Part shown: positions 5,732 to 7,040 of the stretch, piece by piece
Layout: each line of letters opens with the position of its first letter
Numbering within the stretch: the first letter of the stretch is position 1
Assembly: GCA_017408535.1 (NCBI GenBank)
Contig: JAFQUL010000150.1
Location: 1-7,040, forward strand
DNA length: 7,040 nt
Direction: 5' to 3'
Source: Clostridia bacterium
GTDB taxonomy: Bacteria > Bacillota > Clostridia > Oscillospirales > CAG-272
Made by a program: the position numbers and the translations under genes
Notes under the pieces: generated by a model
Told to the model about the DNA's origin: nothing
The model's input: only the letters and a program-made list of their open reading frames with translations
The model's database searches: none

Positions 5732-6631
5732 ATGAAAAGCGGCAATATTCTTATGATAGTCAATCCCGTTGCCGGAAAGATGAAGAGCAAGAGGGGGCTT
5801 TTTACCGCCGCAGAGATATTCTGCAGGAGGGGGTACGAGGTCTCTGTCTCTATCACCGGCGGCAAAGGAGACGCAAGACGGATAGCGGCAGAGAGGGGCG
5901 GTGGATATTCTACCGTTGTAGCCGTAGGCGGTGACGGTACCTTCAGCGAGGTGGTTTCCGGGCTTATCGACGGGGGACACAGCACCCCCATCGGCTATAT
6001 TCCTGCAGGCACTACCAACGATTTTGCCGCTACCCTCGGTCTGCCGAAGAGCATTGCCGCGGCCGCCGGGGTAATTGCCGAGGGTGAGGTACAGTCTCTT
6101 GATGCGGGATGCTTCTGCGGCGACGGTTATTTTACTTATATAGCCTCCTGCGGAGCATTTACCAAGACCTCCTATTCTACCCCACAGAGCGTAAAGAATA
6201 TTTTTGGACATCTGTCATACGTGTTTGAGGGAATAAAGGAGCTGTCCGAGATAAAGCCCAGAATTATGACCTTCCGCGGAAAGGGAATAGATATTACCGA
6301 GGAGGTGCTCTTTGCGGCGGTGGCGAATACCACCAGCATCGGCGGAGTCATCGGTCTGCCGAAGGATGACGTCAGGATGAATGACGGTCTCCTTGAGCTG
6401 CTTGTGATAAAGAAGCCGGGCAGCCGCCAGGAGCTTAACAATCTTATCGTGAAGCTGACGAAGAAGGATCTTTCAGACGGAAATATCATCCTTGAGCATC
6501 TTGATTCGGTCAGCATTTCCTCTGAGGAAAAACTGTCATACACCCTTGACGGTGAATGGGGCGGAGAAAAAGACAGCGCCGACATTTCGGTCATCCCCGG
6601 TGCGTTTAATATCATTCTGCCGAAAAAATGA
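5732..6631 (+). CDS. diacylglycerol kinase-family lipid kinase (YegS/DgkB type)
   Basis: The 299-residue length is normal for the family. Key motifs are N-P-V-A-G-K (11-16), the nucleotide-binding G-G-D-G-T (66-70), P-A-G-T-T-N-D-F-A (91-99) and, in the C-terminal beta-sandwich domain, L-D-G-E (272-275), which carries the conserved acidic residue. Such enzymes phosphorylate diacylglycerol or related lipids with ATP at the inner face of the membrane, recycling diacylglycerol into phospholipid synthesis. The exact lipid substrate cannot be read from sequence. There is no membrane helix, as is usual for this soluble, membrane-associated class. The ATG at 5732 has a good ribosome binding site (AAGGGGG, 5718-5724, spacing 7). 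No convincing promoter was found in the 126-base divergent gap. No terminator with a T run follows it; the first structure downstream is the GTAG-headed hairpin at 6643. Confidence 0.93.
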   Translation: MKSGNILMIVNPVAGKMKSKRGLFTAAEIFCRRGYEVSVSITGGKGDARRIAAERGGGYSTVVAVGGDGTFSEVVSGLIDGGHSTPIGYIPAGTTNDFAATLGLPKSIAAAAGVIAEGEVQSLDAGCFCGDGYFTYIASCGAFTKTSYSTPQSVKNIFGHLSYVFEGIKELSEIKPRIMTFRGKGIDITEEVLFAAVANTTSIGGVIGLPKDDVRMNDGLLELLVIKKPGSRQELNNLIVKLTKKDLSDGNIILEHLDSVSISSEEKLSYTLDGEWGGEKDSADISVIPGAFNIILPKK

Positions 6632-6642
6632 TATGAAACCCT

Positions 6643-6661
6643 GTAGGGACGCCGGTCCCTA
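6643..6661 (+). repeat. GTAG-headed hairpin after the lipid kinase gene
   Basis: TAGGGAC (6644-6650) pairs with GTCCCTA (6655-6661) around a GCCG loop, and the left end reads GTAG (6643-6646). It lies 12 bases after the stop codon without a T run, so it is a REP-like element rather than a clear terminator. Confidence 0.6.
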
Positions 6662-6699
6662 TAAGCTTGATATATATCTTCAAATTTCGTACTAACCCG

Positions 6700-6722
6700 G
6701 TAGGGGCGTGCATTGCACGTCC
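6700..6722 (+). repeat. GTAG-headed REP-like palindrome
   Basis: GTAG (6700-6703) is followed by GGGCGTGCA-T-TGCACGTCC (6704-6722), nine-base arms around one T with a single G-T mismatch that would be a wobble in RNA. The geometry is the same as the palindrome inside the RAYT gene, although the arm sequence differs. Confidence 0.7.
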
Positions 6723-6771
6723 GTAGGTTGCCCGGGATAAAATTTTGTGTTTTGTCCCATAGAACCTACGG
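6721..6771. repeat. 51-base hairpin in the region after the lipid kinase gene
   Basis: CCGTAGGTT (6721-6729) pairs perfectly with AACCTACGG (6763-6771). Inside, GGGATAAAA (6734-6742) pairs with TTTTGTCCC (6750-6758) with one wobble, separated from the outer stem by a symmetrical four-by-four internal loop. That makes 18 pairs around a seven-base loop. It overlaps the end of the preceding palindrome by two bases. Confidence 0.7.
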
Positions 6772-6782
6772 ATTTACGTTTT

Positions 6783-6899
6783 CTCTCTACAGGAAAATTT
6801 ACGTTTTTGCGTCAGCAAAACAGGTGATTTCATCACCTGAGGAAATTTTCGTAAGAGGGTGCAACTACGATTTCAGGTTATAGCCTTATTATATGCACC
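6783..6899. repeat. structured tandem element, copy A
   Basis: This 117-base unit is repeated at 6913-7030. A closing stem, CTCT/TAC/GAAAATTT (6783-6800, with bulges) with AAATTTTC/GTA/AGAG (6843-6857), encloses two hairpins: TTTTGC-GTCA-GCAAAA (6805-6820) and CAGGTGAT with ATCACCTG (6821-6839). A third hairpin follows, GGTGCA (6858-6863) with TGCACC (6894-6899). It could be a structured RNA on either strand or a miniature mobile/repeat element. I do not recognise the family. Confidence 0.7.
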
Positions 6900-6912
6900 T
6901 GCATTGTTTGAT

Positions 6913-7033
6913 CTCTCTATAGGAAAATTTACGGTTTTGCGTTAGCAAAACAGGTGAAGGTATTCACCTGAGGAAATTTTCGTGAGAGGGTGCAACTACG
7001 ATTTTAGGTTATAGCTTTATTATATGCACCCTC
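6913..7033. repeat. structured tandem element, copy B
   Basis: Copy B keeps all four stems of copy A. Hairpin one gains a pair (GTTTTGC with GCAAAAC, 6934-6951), hairpin two has arms CAGGTGAA and TTCACCTG (6951-6970) around a different loop, the closing stem changes C-G and T-A pairs to T-G wobbles, and the third stem is a perfect nine pairs (GAGGGTGCA 6986-6994 with TGCACCCTC 7025-7033). A further copy may lie beyond the window. No protein gene is evident from 6632 to 7040. Confidence 0.7.
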
Positions 7034-7040
7034 AAACCTC

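Noticed and set aside
6894..7026. Minus-strand TATAAT within each tandem copy as promoters
   Set aside because: No -35 at a suitable distance; the motif falls inside a loop-to-stem segment that is AT-rich by itself.
6783..7033. CRISPR array or tandem riboswitch such as glycine
   Set aside because: Only two long (about 117-base) units separated by 13 bases, not short repeats with spacers; the sequence lacks the conserved core I would expect of glycine or other tandem riboswitches, and no gene follows within the window.

Overview
The window looks like a chromosomal segment of an anaerobic gut Firmicute, most likely a Clostridia/Oscillospirales-type organism. This is inferred from moderate GC coding sequence with AT-rich intergenic DNA, sigma-A-like promoters, AGGAGG-type ribosome binding sites, and the gene families present (ACT + UPF0210/PFL pair, YegS-type lipid kinase, Amidase_3 enzyme). 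No single sequence fixes the genus.

Layout. Positions 3-278 (+) are the 3' end of a gene of uncertain, possibly phage-replication-like, type. It converges with a minus-strand pair: a predicted lipoprotein (start moved to a GTG at 1400) followed by a cytosolic-start Amidase_3 N-acetylmuramoyl-L-alanine amidase (282-845). A rho-independent terminator at 1401-1448 separates this pair from an upstream two-helix membrane protein (1480-2073, -). Positions 2074-2279 form a divergent control region with a good promoter on each strand and an inverted repeat around the plus-strand -35. The plus-strand operon there encodes an ACT-domain protein and a UPF0210/DUF711 'PFL family' protein and ends in a strong terminator at 3941-3967.

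Positions 3999-4871 are a mobile/repeat district. A RAYT (REP-associated tyrosine transposase, HUH/Y1 family) on the minus strand is preceded by two about 94% identical 101-bp repeats. Each repeat carries a GTAG-headed REP-like palindrome, and two related palindromes lie inside the RAYT reading frame, one of them a full GTAG-headed copy. Then come a FabG-like short-chain dehydrogenase (4889-5605, -) and, divergently, a diacylglycerol-kinase-family lipid kinase (5732-6631, +).

Positions 6632-7040 hold no convincing protein gene but are dense in secondary structure: two more GTAG-headed palindromes, a long imperfect hairpin (6721-6771), and two tandem copies (6783-6899, 6913-7033) of an element that folds as a closing stem around two hairpins, followed by a third hairpin. 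The copies differ mainly in loops and at base pairs that remain compatible, including one compensatory pair. The RAYT/REP relationship and this tandem structured element are the most interesting contents.
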